NCBI GenBank assembly: GCA_024690505.1
Contig: JAILPA010000188.1
Span: 1 to 64,000, forward strand
Reading direction: 5' to 3'
Length of the DNA: 64,000 nucleotides
Source: Prevotella sp.
GTDB lineage: Bacteria; Bacteroidota; Bacteroidia; Bacteroidales; Bacteroidaceae
Position numbers and translations under genes: made by a program. The notes under the pieces were generated by a model. The model had not been told where the DNA came from and did not search any database. It saw only the letters and a program-made list of their open reading frames with translations. Shown here piece after piece: positions 8,556 through 18,200 of this stretch; positions within the stretch are counted from its first letter, which is position 1; each line of letters starts with the position of its first letter.

Positions 8556-9467
8556 TCACTTCTTGATTTGCTCCCAGGAGTTGTTCTGCGAAGCGTTGAT
8601 GCCAAACAGGATGTCGTAGACCGACTCCTTCTCCTTCTGCGTGCCCTTGCCCTTGTAGATATTGGCAAGCTCGTCCTTCTTGTAGTCCGTCCAAATCTGG
8701 GGCAGCAGGCTGAGAGGCTTGTCCTCGTGGGCCTTCTTGAGATGCGTTTCCAAAGCGGTGGTGACGTTTGTGCGGCCGCGTTCCACGTTCTGTGCCATCT
8801 CGTCCAGCCCATTACGGTAATAGTCGTACTGTAGCTGGCGGAACGGTTTCATGGCCTCGTCCAGATAGTCGTTGATGATGGCAAAGCGGTTGCGCGAATC
8901 CTCAAACGACTTCCATCCTGGGAAGCCCAGATCCTGTGCGTTGTTCACCAGATACATGCAGCGCTGCAGCACATCCGTTCCTCCAAGGGGTGAGAAGGTG
9001 TCGAGGTCGATTCCGATGATGAGGTAGGCATAGTATGCGAAGAGCGCCACGAGCTGGTTGTCGATGACCTCTTCGCTGAAGTTCAGCTGGTCGAACTGCA
9101 CGAAATCGAAGTCGAAGTTCTTGTCGCGGTTATTGTAAATAGTTGTAGTATACGCCGAGTTGTAGACAGGGCGGTTGGCCTGAATCAGTGCTGTGCATGT
9201 GAATCGGTTGGCCGAGGCGTCGTATTTTGTCACGGTGATGTTAAAAGAGCACTGTATGCGCTCGTTCTCCTGGAACTGCAAGGCTGTCCACTGGTGCTCG
9301 TTGACGAACTGCTCCAGTGTCTGTTGCAGGTTATCGAACACCGAGGCATCGGTGCCCTGCACTTGACTGTGGTTTATGGTTATCTTAGCCTGCAGCTCCT
9401 GGGCTGCAACACTATTGGCTGACAGAGCTGCCACGACAACCGTTAGGAAAAGAAATAATCGCTTCAT
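8556..9467 (-). CDS. DUF4835 / PorD-like secretion-associated protein
   Basis: About 303 residues with a signal peptide (MKRLFLFLTVVVAALSANSVAAQ). The conserved body QELQAKITINHSQVQGTD matches the DUF4835 family, annotated in some Bacteroidota as type IX secretion protein PorD; species without T9SS may also carry it. The ORF track starts at a TTG (9479), but the promoter -7 box overlaps that codon, so I take the ATG at 9467 as the start. That leaves almost no leader. It heads an operon with recN. Confidence 0.8.
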   Translation of the reverse strand: MKRLFLFLTVVVAALSANSVAAQELQAKITINHSQVQGTDASVFDNLQQTLEQFVNEHQWTALQFQENERIQCSFNITVTKYDASANRFTCTALIQANRPVYNSAYTTTIYNNRDKNFDFDFVQFDQLNFSEEVIDNQLVALFAYYAYLIIGIDLDTFSPLGGTDVLQRCMYLVNNAQDLGFPGWKSFEDSRNRFAIINDYLDEAMKPFRQLQYDYYRNGLDEMAQNVERGRTNVTTALETHLKKAHEDKPLSLLPQIWTDYKKDELANIYKGKGTQKEKESVYDILFGINASQNNSWEQIKK

Positions 9468-9476
9468 AATAAACTG

Positions 9477-9508
9477 CAAAGCTAACCACTTTTCCTCAAA
9501 CAGCCAAA
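9477..9508 (-). promoter_or_regulatory. promoter of porD-like-recN operon
   Basis: On the minus strand TTTG, 20 bases, then TAGCTTTG: a full match to the Bacteroidota consensus. The ATG of the porD-like gene begins 9 bases after the -7 box, so the mRNA is predicted to be leaderless or nearly so. Confidence 0.65.
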
Positions 9509-9671
9509 TTTTTCCCGCCTTTTTCGTCTCTTACTAAGAATTTTTAGGAATTGAGCCCAAGGCAGGCCACGATGTCTTACGGGTTTCCCCTGCCTGTCAT
9601 CAGTACGACGGGCCAGCGCCGGCTATAGTGCCCAGACTGTCAGTCAACGTCAACAGAGTGGTTTGGCGGCA

Positions 9672-10253
9672 TCAAAAGGCCAGTTTGGCAAGCCGCTGGC
9701 GTAACAGCTCCGCCTCTGAGCGCCGTATGGCGAGTTGTATTCGGCAGGTGTTCTCAAACGTCTGCGACACGATACGTGGCTGCATCTCCTTCACGATGCG
9801 CATCACGTCGTTCATCATCACGTAAGGAAAGTCGTAGGTGATGACTTCTTCCACCTGCCGCACCTCGATTGTGGCGTGAGCTATGGCATCGGCAGCTGCC
9901 TCGCGATAGGCCACGATGAGGCCGCTCGTTCCCAGATTGACGCCCCCATAATAGCGCACTACGACAATCAGGATGTCGGTCAGTTCATTCGAGTTGATCT
10001 GTCCGAGGATGGGCTTGCCTGCTGTCGAGGACGGCTCGCCATCGTCGTTGGCGCGGAAGTCTTCTCTTAGAGCACCCAGCATGTAGGCATAGCAGACGTG
10101 CCGTGCATCGTAGTATTTCTTGCGATATTGCGCCAGCAGCTCCTTGATTTCGTCGGTTGTCTCGACATGATGGGCAAAAGCGAGGAACTTACTCCGCTTT
10201 TCGGAGTAGAATCCCTCGCTTGTGCCTGTTATTGTCTTGAACTCGTCGGTCAT
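9672..10253 (-). CDS. YigZ / IMPACT family protein
   Basis: 193 residues with the UPF0029 N-terminal fold. Signature stretches are EKRSKFLAFAHHVET, DDGEPSSTAGKPIL and VVRYYGGVNLGTSGL. The family is widespread and linked to translation control in eukaryotes, but the bacterial role is unsettled. It lies 37 bases after the DUF1015 gene on the same strand, so it is probably the last gene of the HIT-DUF1015-yigZ transcript. No terminator is obvious in the 130 bases that follow. Confidence 0.9.
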   Translation of the reverse strand: MTDEFKTITGTSEGFYSEKRSKFLAFAHHVETTDEIKELLAQYRKKYYDARHVCYAYMLGALREDFRANDDGEPSSTAGKPILGQINSNELTDILIVVVRYYGGVNLGTSGLIVAYREAAADAIAHATIEVRQVEEVITYDFPYVMMNDVMRIVKEMQPRIVSQTFENTCRIQLAIRRSEAELLRQRLAKLAF

Positions 10254-10290
10254 TCTTCTTTCGCTTTGGCTCTATCACGAGAGCAACGCT

Positions 10291-11535
10291 TTAGGCCAGC
10301 TTGTGAATCACCAGTCCCGAGCGTAGCTTCGGCTCAAACCATGTGGCCTTGGGAGGCATGATTTTCCCTGAGTCGGCAATGTCCATAATTTGCTTCATCG
10401 ACACAGGATAGAGAGCCAGTGCTGCCCTCATTTCCCCGCTGTCCACGCGCCGTTTCAGCTCGCCCAGCCCGCGCAGTCCGCCCACGAAGTCGATACGCTT
10501 CGACGAGCGCAGGTCACCAATGTTCAGTATCTGGTCGAGTATGAGTCGCGATGAGATGTCGACGTCGAGCACGCCGATGGGGTCGTTGTCGTCATAGGTG
10601 CCATCCTTGGCCACGAGGCTGTACCAGTGCTTGTCGAGGTAGAGCGAGAACTCGTGCAGCCGTGCAGGCTTGTAGATGTCAGTGCCCTTGTCTTCCACCT
10701 GGAAACTCTTGCTCAGGGCGTCGAGGAACTGCTCCGAGGTCAGGCCATTGAGATCCTTTACCACGCGGTTGTAGTCGAGAATGGTGAGCTGCGATGCCTG
10801 GAAGCACACTGCCATGAAGTAGTTGTACTCCTCCTGCCCCGTGTGGTTGGGGTTCTGGCGCTGTTTCTCGGCTCCCACGAGAGCGGCTGCTGCCGACCGG
10901 TGATGGCCATCGGCAATATACATCGACGGCATCTTGGCAAACTCGTCGGTGATGGTCTGCATGTCAGCATCGTCGTTCACCACCCAGAACTGGTGGCGGA
11001 ATCCGTCGATGGGGGCAATGAAGTCATACTCGGGCTCGGTCTTGGCATAGCGCATCAGCAGCTCGTCGAGCACGGCATTGTCGGGATAGGCGAAGAAGAC
11101 GGGCTCGATGTTGGCATTGTTCACACGTACGTGCTTCATGCGGTCTTCCTCCTTGTCGCGGCGTGTCAGCTCGTGCTTCTTGATGCGCCCTTCCATATAG
11201 TCGTCCACCCAGGCGGCCACCACCAGTCCGTACTGGGTGCGACCGTTCATGGTCTGCGCATATATATAATAATGTTCGCGACTGTCCTGCACCAGCCAGC
11301 CTTTGTCCTGGAACTTCTGGAAGTTCGCGGCAGCCTGCTCGTAGACGCGCGGGTCGTATTCGCTCGTGCCCACAGGGAAGTCGATCTCGGGTTTGATGAT
11401 GTGGTAGAGGCTCTGGGCGTTGTCGCCAGCTTCGGCACGGGCCTCCTCGCTATTGAGCACGTCGTATGGACGGCTCTCTACCTGCTCCACCAGCTCCTTC
11501 GGCGGGCGGATGCCACGGAATGGTTTTACTCTCAT
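10291..11535 (-). CDS. DUF1015 family protein
   Basis: 414 residues, the usual length for DUF1015 (COG4198). It opens with VKPFRGIRPPKELVEQVESRPYDVLNSEEA and contains the family motif ADGHHRSAAAA. From memory, many Bacteroidota have this gene next to serC and serA, suggesting a link to serine metabolism, but no ser genes are here. Its ATG begins one base after the stop codon of the HIT gene (TAATATG), which points to translational coupling. Biochemical function is not certain. Confidence 0.85.
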   Translation of the reverse strand: MRVKPFRGIRPPKELVEQVESRPYDVLNSEEARAEAGDNAQSLYHIIKPEIDFPVGTSEYDPRVYEQAAANFQKFQDKGWLVQDSREHYYIYAQTMNGRTQYGLVVAAWVDDYMEGRIKKHELTRRDKEEDRMKHVRVNNANIEPVFFAYPDNAVLDELLMRYAKTEPEYDFIAPIDGFRHQFWVVNDDADMQTITDEFAKMPSMYIADGHHRSAAAALVGAEKQRQNPNHTGQEEYNYFMAVCFQASQLTILDYNRVVKDLNGLTSEQFLDALSKSFQVEDKGTDIYKPARLHEFSLYLDKHWYSLVAKDGTYDDNDPIGVLDVDISSRLILDQILNIGDLRSSKRIDFVGGLRGLGELKRRVDSGEMRAALALYPVSMKQIMDIADSGKIMPPKATWFEPKLRSGLVIHKLA

Positions 11536-11536
11536 A

Positions 11537-11962
11537 TTACAGATTTGCCTTTATTTTCTCTATCATCTCTTTGTACTCAGCATCCGTGAGGTACACCTTT
11601 CCGGGATTCATCTGGAACGTGCCGCCATAGTCAGGGCCGTCGACGTACTTCGGTGCGAGGTGGAAGTGCAGGTGCGACAGCTTGTCGCTGTAGGCGCCAT
11701 AGTTGATCTTCTCGGGATTGAACGCCCGCTGCATGGCGCGTGTCACGCGGGCCACGTCGGCCATGAAGAGGTTGCGCTGCTCGTCGCTGAGCTCGTTGAG
11801 GTCGTTCACATGCTCGTTGTAGGCCACGAGGCAACGGCCGCGGTAGGTCTGTTCTTTGAACAGGAAGGCACGCGACACCTGAAGCTGACAAATCTCAATC
11901 ATCAGGTCGTGGAGTGTCTGGTTGTTGGTGCAGTAGAGGCACTGCTTGGGGTCGCTTTGCAT
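11537..11962 (-). CDS. HIT family nucleotide hydrolase/transferase
   Basis: 141 residues with the histidine triad HLHFHLAP (His97, His99, His101). An N-terminal CLYC pair (Cys8, Cys11) could bind zinc, as in zinc-containing HIT proteins. The family hydrolyses nucleotide phosphoramidates or dinucleotides. It is the first gene of an operon with DUF1015, driven by the promoter at 11996-12027. Confidence 0.9.
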   Translation of the reverse strand: MQSDPKQCLYCTNNQTLHDLMIEICQLQVSRAFLFKEQTYRGRCLVAYNEHVNDLNELSDEQRNLFMADVARVTRAMQRAFNPEKINYGAYSDKLSHLHFHLAPKYVDGPDYGGTFQMNPGKVYLTDAEYKEMIEKIKANL

Positions 11963-11995
11963 GGTTCTTCTGTTTTAGTATTTTGTAATCATGTG

Positions 11996-12027
11996 CAAAA
12001 GTAACAAAAACTATCGAAATGGCCAAA
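11996..12027 (-). promoter_or_regulatory. promoter of HIT-DUF1015 operon
   Basis: Minus strand TTTG (12027-12024), 20 bases, then TACTTTTG (12003-11996). Full consensus spacing. It lies back to back with the promoter at 12042-12073. Confidence 0.65.
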
Positions 12028-12041
12028 AAAAACACTAACAA

Positions 12042-12073
12042 TTTGGCTGTTTAGATTTTTTGTTGTATTTTTG
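12042..12073 (+). promoter_or_regulatory. promoter of BspA-like gene
   Basis: TTTG (12042-12045), 20 bases, then TATTTTTG (12066-12073), 52 bases before the ATG. Confidence 0.65.
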
Positions 12074-12125
12074 CAACATATTTCTATGATTCATATATGT
12101 CAAACCCCGAAAACCAACTAAACTT

Positions 12126-13598
12126 ATGAGACAAAGAATCTACAAGCCCCTTTTACTTGTCATCCTCACGATGGCAGGACTTTCCGCTTCCGCCCATGAT
12201 TGCGAAGTAGATGGCATCTATTACAATCTCGATGAGACTGCAAAGACGGCAACTGTAACCTATTACGGCACATCAATTGGCAGTTCCCAGTATACTGGTT
12301 CCGTGGTCATCCCAGAATCCATCACCTATAGGGGAAACACTTATTCTGTATTTACCATCGGTGATTATGCGTTCTATTGTCAATGGGGTACCTTTAGCAG
12401 CCTGACCAGCATCACCATCCCCAACAGCGTGATCACTATAGGAGAAAGTGCGTTCCATGGCTGCAATAGCCTAAGCGACATCACCATCGGCAATAGTGTG
12501 ACTACCATCGGAGCAGATGCATTTGGGGACTGCCCCAGCCTGACTAGCATCACTATCCCCAACAGCGTAAGCAACATAGGAGATGCTGCGTTCTCTAGCT
12601 GCACCGGACTGACCAGCATCACCATCCCCAACAGCGTAACCGACATCGGTAACCATGCGTTCAATGGATGCACTGGCCTAACCAGCATCACCATCCCCAA
12701 CAGCGTAACCGACATCGGTAACTATGCGTTCCAGTATTGTACTGACCTTGGACAAATTGTTGTAGAGCACGGAAATCCTGTATACGATTCACGAGATAAC
12801 TGCAATGCAATCATCGAAACAGCATCAAACACGCTAATAGCAAGTTGTAAAAGCACCATCATCCCCAACAGCGTAACTACCATCAAATACGTTGCGTTCC
12901 AAGGCTGCAAGGGCCTGACCAGCATCACCATCCCCAACAGCGTGACCAGCATCGGAGGCGGTGCGTTTGAGAACTGCACCGACCTTATACATATTGTTGT
13001 AGAACAAGAGAATCCTGTATACGATTCACGAGACAACTGCAATGCCATCATCGAAACTGCATCAAATACATTAATCGTTAGTTGCAAAAACACAGTCATC
13101 CCCAACAGCATAACTACCATTGGAGCCCTCGCTTTCTCTGGAGTCCACGGCCTGACCAGTATCACCATCCCCAACAGTGTGACTACCATCGGAGGGGGTG
13201 CATTCAGCTCCACTGATCTGACAAGCATCACTATCCCCAGTAGCGTGACAAGAATCGATGGATATGTGTTTAGTCTGTGCTTTAGCCTAACCTCAATAAC
13301 TTCTTTTATTCAAGAACCTTTTGAAATTAAGAGAAACGTATTTCAGAGTTACACTGCCACCCTTTACGTCCCCAAAGGCACCAAAGAGAAATATGAAGCG
13401 ACAGCAGCATGGAATCAATTCAAAAAAATTGTGGAAATGGACGATGAGTTCAATGCTGTTGATGCTGTATGTTTTGGTGCGGAGACCACAGAAGCGAACC
13501 GCTATACCCTTGGCGGCCAGCGTGTGAATAGTCAGCAGAAGGGCCTCAACATCATCCGCATGAGCGACGGCACCACCCGCAAGGTATTGGTGAAGTGA
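12126..13598 (+). CDS. BspA-like leucine-rich repeat surface protein
   Basis: 490 residues with a signal peptide (cleavage near ASA-HDC). It then has about ten BspA/Treponema-type leucine-rich repeats of the form [21 protein letters not shown]. Two copies of a non-LRR insert ([28 protein letters not shown]) break the series, as often seen in gut Bacteroidota members. The C-terminus [27 protein letters not shown] is the short tag shared with several pectin-locus proteins here. BspA proteins mediate adhesion to host proteins or other bacteria, but the ligand cannot be read from sequence. The near-identical repeats make this a likely site of copy-number variation. Confidence 0.85.
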   Translation: MRQRIYKPLLLVILTMAGLSASAHDCEVDGIYYNLDETAKTATVTYYGTSIGSSQYTGSVVIPESITYRGNTYSVFTIGDYAFYCQWGTFSSLTSITIPNSVITIGESAFHGCNSLSDITIGNSVTTIGADAFGDCPSLTSITIPNSVSNIGDAAFSSCTGLTSITIPNSVTDIGNHAFNGCTGLTSITIPNSVTDIGNYAFQYCTDLGQIVVEHGNPVYDSRDNCNAIIETASNTLIASCKSTIIPNSVTTIKYVAFQGCKGLTSITIPNSVTSIGGGAFENCTDLIHIVVEQENPVYDSRDNCNAIIETASNTLIVSCKNTVIPNSITTIGALAFSGVHGLTSITIPNSVTTIGGGAFSSTDLTSITIPSSVTRIDGYVFSLCFSLTSITSFIQEPFEIKRNVFQSYTATLYVPKGTKEKYEATAAWNQFKKIVEMDDEFNAVDAVCFGAETTEANRYTLGGQRVNSQQKGLNIIRMSDGTTRKVLVK

Positions 13599-13628
13599 TT
13601 CGCTTGCTAAGGGAAAGTCATATTACCT

Positions 13629-13679
13629 AAAAGCGTACATCGCCGCTGCACAAATGTGCATTGGCGATGTACTGCTTTT
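13629..13679. terminator. terminator after BspA-like gene
   Basis: A long hairpin pairs AAAAGCGTACATCGCC with GGCGATGTACTGCTTTT (one bulge). An inner TGCACA/TGTGCA stem extends it and T residues follow. Confidence 0.75.
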
Positions 13680-13720
13680 ATTGCTTTGTACATCATCATA
13701 AGAAGAAATAGACAATAATT

Positions 13721-13752
13721 TTTGGTGGATTTATTTTTTTTGCATAACTTTG
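13721..13752 (+). promoter_or_regulatory. promoter of manC-like gene
   Basis: TTTG (13721-13724), 20 bases, then TAACTTTG (13745-13752). The ORF-track start (TTG at 13750) lies inside the -7 box, so translation must start later, at 13780. Confidence 0.7.
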
Positions 13753-13779
13753 CATCTTCAATCAAATATAAGTACGAGT

Positions 13780-14847
13780 ATGGGCAAACAAAGCAACCAC
13801 CTTGTGATTATGGCCGGCGGCGTGGGCAGTCGCTTCTGGCCTATGAGTACTGCCGAACGTCCGAAGCAGTTTATCGATGTGCTGGGCACTGGCCGCACCC
13901 TGCTGCAGCTCACCGTAGAGCGTTTCGGCCAGCTCATCCCGCCTGAAAACGTGTGGGTGGTGACCAACGAGCGCTATGCCGACACAGTGGCCGAGCAGCT
14001 GCCCGACATGCCCCGCCAGAACATTCTGTGCGAGCCCTGTCGACGCAACACCGCACCCTGCATAGCCTACGTGTCGTGGCGCATCAAGAGCCGCGACCCC
14101 AAGGCGAACATCGTGGTGACACCCAGCGACCATATCGTGATGAACTCCCAGGAGTTCCAGCGTGTCATCTCCGAGTGCATGGCATTCACCGAGGACAGCG
14201 ATGCCATTGTCACCCTGGGCATGAAGCCCACTCGTCCGGAGACGGGCTATGGCTACATACAGGCCGACCTCTCGTCAAACTCGCTGCGTAACAAGCAGAT
14301 TTTCCGTGTCGACTCGTTCCGCGAGAAGCCCGACCTGGCCACGGCGCAGCAGTACATCAAGAAGAACCATTACTTCTGGAACGCAGGCATCTTCATCTGG
14401 AACGTGTCGACCATTGTCAATGCCTTCCGCGTCTACCAGCCCCGTCTGGCCAAGATATTCGAGAATCTGCTGCCCGTCTATGGCACGCCGCAGGAGCAGG
14501 AGGCCATCAACGAGCAGTTCCCCAAGTGCGAGAACATTTCGGTAGACTATGCCATCATGGAGAAGGCAGAAGAGATATTTGTCTGCCCCGCCGACTTTGG
14601 CTGGAGCGACCTGGGCACATGGGGCTCGCTGCTGACGCAGAGCCAGCGCGACCTCTATGGCAACGCCTGCATAGGCAACGACATCAGCCTGTTCGAGACG
14701 CGCGGCTGCATCATCCATGCCATGCAGGAGAAAAAGGTGGTGGTGCAGGGACTCGATGGCTACATTGTGGCCGAGAACAACGACACCCTGCTCATCTGCA
14801 AACTTTCCGAAGAGCAGCGCATCAAGCAATTCAGCGGCGAGAATTAG
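13780..14847 (+). CDS. manC: mannose-1-phosphate guanylyltransferase
   Basis: Makes GDP-mannose from mannose-1-phosphate and GTP, feeding capsule, LPS and fucose pathways. About 355 residues: a nucleotidyltransferase domain with MAGGVGSRFWPMS (residues 11-23), the sugar-phosphate region KPTRPETGYGYIQ, and FREKPDLATA. It lacks the extra isomerase domain of bifunctional ManC/AlgA enzymes. The start at 13780 (MGKQSNHL) is chosen because the promoter -7 box covers the upstream TTG. It is a monocistronic unit followed by the palindromic repeat at 14911. Confidence 0.92.
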   Translation: MGKQSNHLVIMAGGVGSRFWPMSTAERPKQFIDVLGTGRTLLQLTVERFGQLIPPENVWVVTNERYADTVAEQLPDMPRQNILCEPCRRNTAPCIAYVSWRIKSRDPKANIVVTPSDHIVMNSQEFQRVISECMAFTEDSDAIVTLGMKPTRPETGYGYIQADLSSNSLRNKQIFRVDSFREKPDLATAQQYIKKNHYFWNAGIFIWNVSTIVNAFRVYQPRLAKIFENLLPVYGTPQEQEAINEQFPKCENISVDYAIMEKAEEIFVCPADFGWSDLGTWGSLLTQSQRDLYGNACIGNDISLFETRGCIIHAMQEKKVVVQGLDGYIVAENNDTLLICKLSEEQRIKQFSGEN

Positions 14848-14910
14848 GGAAAATCCGCCAAAACTTCAGTAGACAAAGCACCATCTATAGTTTCAAAAAT
14901 CGTCAAAGAA

Positions 14911-15008
14911 TTTGAAACAAGTAGTTCGGGGCCGTTGAACTAACAGTTCAGAGGCCCCGAACTTTTAGTTCAGCGGCCCTGAACTAATAGTTTCAGACCG
15001 CTTGAAAC
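14911..15008. repeat. palindromic GTTCAG..GGCC repeat, copy A
   Basis: A cluster of overlapping inverted repeats built from GTTCGGGGCC, GGCCCCGAAC and GTTCAGCGGCCCTGAAC separated by short A/T spacers, ending TTGAAACT. The first pair can fold into a hairpin that would end manC transcription. A related cluster lies at 40272-40360, just past the other end of the pectin locus. Nothing else is seen between 14848 and the promoter at 15172. Confidence 0.75.
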
Positions 15009-15171
15009 TCTTTTTCGCAACTCACGCTTGTTTGAGGACTACAGAAACCTTGTCATCGCATGGCAACATCGACATTTTGCCAGGACTTTTCTGCCAGTAT
15101 CGACAAACGGCCGCAAAGCCTGCCTACAAACCGCTAGAGAGAAGAAAAGTGTTCCAAAGTACACTGAAATG

Positions 15172-15203
15172 TTTGGCGGTTACATTTTTTTTTCTTACCT
15201 TTG
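15172..15203 (+). promoter_or_regulatory. promoter of the pectin operon (GH28-GH105, PL1, CE8)
   Basis: TTTG (15172-15175), 20 bases, then TACCTTTG (15196-15203), 36 bases before the ATG at 15240. Confidence 0.7.
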
Positions 15204-15239
15204 CCCCCAAATAACTAACAAGCTAAACAAATCAACTAC

Positions 15240-18200
15240 ATGTATCGCACCATCAGAACCCTGCTGCTCATGCTGTTGGCCCCTCTGGCCATCATGGCAA
15301 ACGAATGGAACGCTCAGCTCTACGAAAAGATTGAGCGGAGCATCATTGAGCCGAAATTTGCCGACAAGGTGTTTCTCATCACCAAGTTTGGCGCCGTACC
15401 CGACAACCTGGCCAGCGACAAACTGACCCAGAAGCAGAAAGCCCAGGCCAACCAGAAGGCCATTCAGAAAGCCATCGACAAGTGCTCGAAGAAAGGCGGC
15501 GGCCACGTGGTAGTGCCTGCTGGATGCACATTCCTCACAGGAGCCATCGAGATGAAGAGCGGTGTCAACCTGGAAGTACAAGAGGGCGCCACGCTGCAGT
15601 TCGTCTTCGAGCCCGACCTCTACCCCATCGTGGAGACGTCGTGGGAAGGACTCGACTGCTTCAACCTGTCACCCTGCATCTATGCCTTCCGGGCCGACGA
15701 CTTCGCCATCACCGGCAAAGGCACCATCGACGGTGGCGGCTCGAACGAGACATGGTGGAAATGGTGCGGAGCTGCCCACTTCGGATGGACTGAGGGCACC
15801 ATCAGCCAGAAGGCCGAGGCACGTCCGCGTCTGTTGCGCAATGGCGAGGACGGCGTGCCCATGTTCGATGAGAGGGGCAACCGCACTCCCGAACGCACCT
15901 TCGGCCCCAAGGACGGACTGCGCCCACAGCTCATCAGCTTCAACCTGTGCCAGCGTGTGCTGCTGGAAGACGTCACACTGCTGCGCTCACCCTTCTGGGT
16001 CATACATCCCCTGAAGTCGACCGACATCACCGTGCGCCGTGTGAAGATGATCAACGACGGCCCCAACGGCGACGGATGCGACCCCGAGTCGTGCGACCGC
16101 GTGCTCATCGAGGACTGCTTCTTCAATACCGGCGACGACTGCATAGCCATCAAGAGCGGACGCAACCGCGACGGACGCGAGCGGGCCATGCCATCGCAGA
16201 ACATCATCATTCGCAACTGTGAGATGAAGAACGGACACGGCGGAGTGGTCATCGGATCCGAGATAAGCGGCGGATGCAAGAACGTCTTCGCACACGACTG
16301 CGTGATGGACTCGCCCAACCTGGACCGCGTGCTGCGCATTAAGACCAACTCGTGTCGAGGCGGCATCATAGAGAACATCTTTATGAAGGACGTGAAGGTG
16401 GGACAGTGCGGCGAGAGCGTGCTGAAAATCAACCTCGACTACGAGCACAACGAGATTTGCTGCCGAGGCAACTACCCCACCGTGCGCAACGTGCTCATGG
16501 AGAACGTCACCTGCCAGAAGTCGAAGTATGGCGTGCAAATCATAGGCCTCGACGAGGACACCTACGTCTATGACATCGACGTGCGCAACTGCCGCTTCAA
16601 CGGCGTCAAGCAGGGCAACTTCCAGAGTGGAAAGGTACGCAACGTGCGCTTCGACCGGCTCTACGTCAACGACGGACTCGTGCTGCAGGAGAAGCCCTAC
16701 AAGCACTACTCGGAGTGGATGACCTACTCGGAGATGAAGCGCGTGCCACAAAGCTACATGCTCGACTTCTCCACCAAGCCCAAGTGGAGCTACGTCATGG
16801 GCATAGAACTGGAGGGAATGCTCGACACCTACCTGCGCTACGGCGGCGACGACATACGCAAGTACTGCCAGATGTACACTGACACGATGATCAATGCTAA
16901 AGGCGACATCCGTGGCTACAACATACTGGACTATAACCTCGACAACATACGCACCGGACACTTCGTCACTCGCATGTACCAGCAGTGGCCAGAGGCCAAG
17001 AACCTGCTGGCCATGCAGACCATGATGAAGCAACTGCAAGACCAGCCGCGGACCGTGGCCGACAAGGTGTACTGGCACAAAGCCATCTACGCCTACCAGG
17101 TATGGCTCGACGGCATCTTCATGGGACTGCCCTACCGCTGCCTCACAGCCCCCATCACCACATCGGCAAAGGACAAGCGCAAAGGCGCCGTAGAGAAGAT
17201 TTACGACGATGCCGTTGACCAGTTGAAAATCACATACCAGCGCACACTCGACCCGAAGACGGGACTGAACCGTCACGCCTACGACGAGACACGCAAAGCG
17301 TTCTGGAGCGACAAGGAGACGGGACTCTCGCAGCACTGCTGGGGCCGCGCCCAGGGCTGGTACACCATGGCTCTCATAGAAGTGCTCGACGCCATGCCCG
17401 AGTCGTACAGCCGGCGTGGTGAGGTCATCGACCTGCTGAAGAAAGACTTCGATGCCATACTGAAGTGGCAGGACAAGCAGAGCGGCGTGTGGTATCAGGT
17501 GATGGACTCGCCGGGACGCGAAGGGAACTATCTCGAGTCTACATGCTCGGCCATGTTCACCTATGCACTGCTGAAGGCTTACCGAAAGGGCTACGTCGGC
17601 ACGAAATACCGCGATGCAGGCATCAAGGCCTACCGTGGCATCATCAACAACTTCATCCGAGTGAACGACGACAAGACCATCTCGCTGACACAGTGCTGCT
17701 CGGTGGCTGGACTCGGCCCCGCTGCCACCGACGAGGTCATAGCTGCCATGAAGCAGGTGAACCCGAAAGGCAGCGTGAAGGAGAACAAACGCCGAGACGG
17801 CTCGTACAGCTACTACCTGTCTGAGCCTATACGCGACAACGACGCCAAAGGACTGGGCCCGTTCATCTGGGCTTCACTCGAAATGGAGATGATGGGATTC
17901 GACACCGACAACGTCATGCAGCCCATAGACCGCATGGGCGTAGTGGGACGCAACAACCCCGTCGTGAAAGAGGCTTCACCCCTCGCGTCGCTCACAGTGG
18001 GCAACGGACACTTCGCCACAACCGTCGACGTCACCGGACTGCAGTCGTTCCCTTTTGAATACGGGGCAGGTGTGCCCCTGACAGCCATGTCCGACTGGGG
18101 ATGGCATAAGTTCAAAAACACCGCTGGCCTCACCCCTGCCGACAGCGAGAAAACCTCCGACCTGGGGCATGGCCATCCTGAGACGTATGCCGTAGAGTAC

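Noticed and set aside
13750-13779. N-terminal extension of manC (TTG start)
   Set aside because: The TTG lies inside the TAACTTTG promoter box, so it cannot be in the transcript.
15987-17336. 449-residue minus-strand ORF
   Set aside because: Antisense shadow of the GH28-GH105 gene whose motifs are intact in the other strand.
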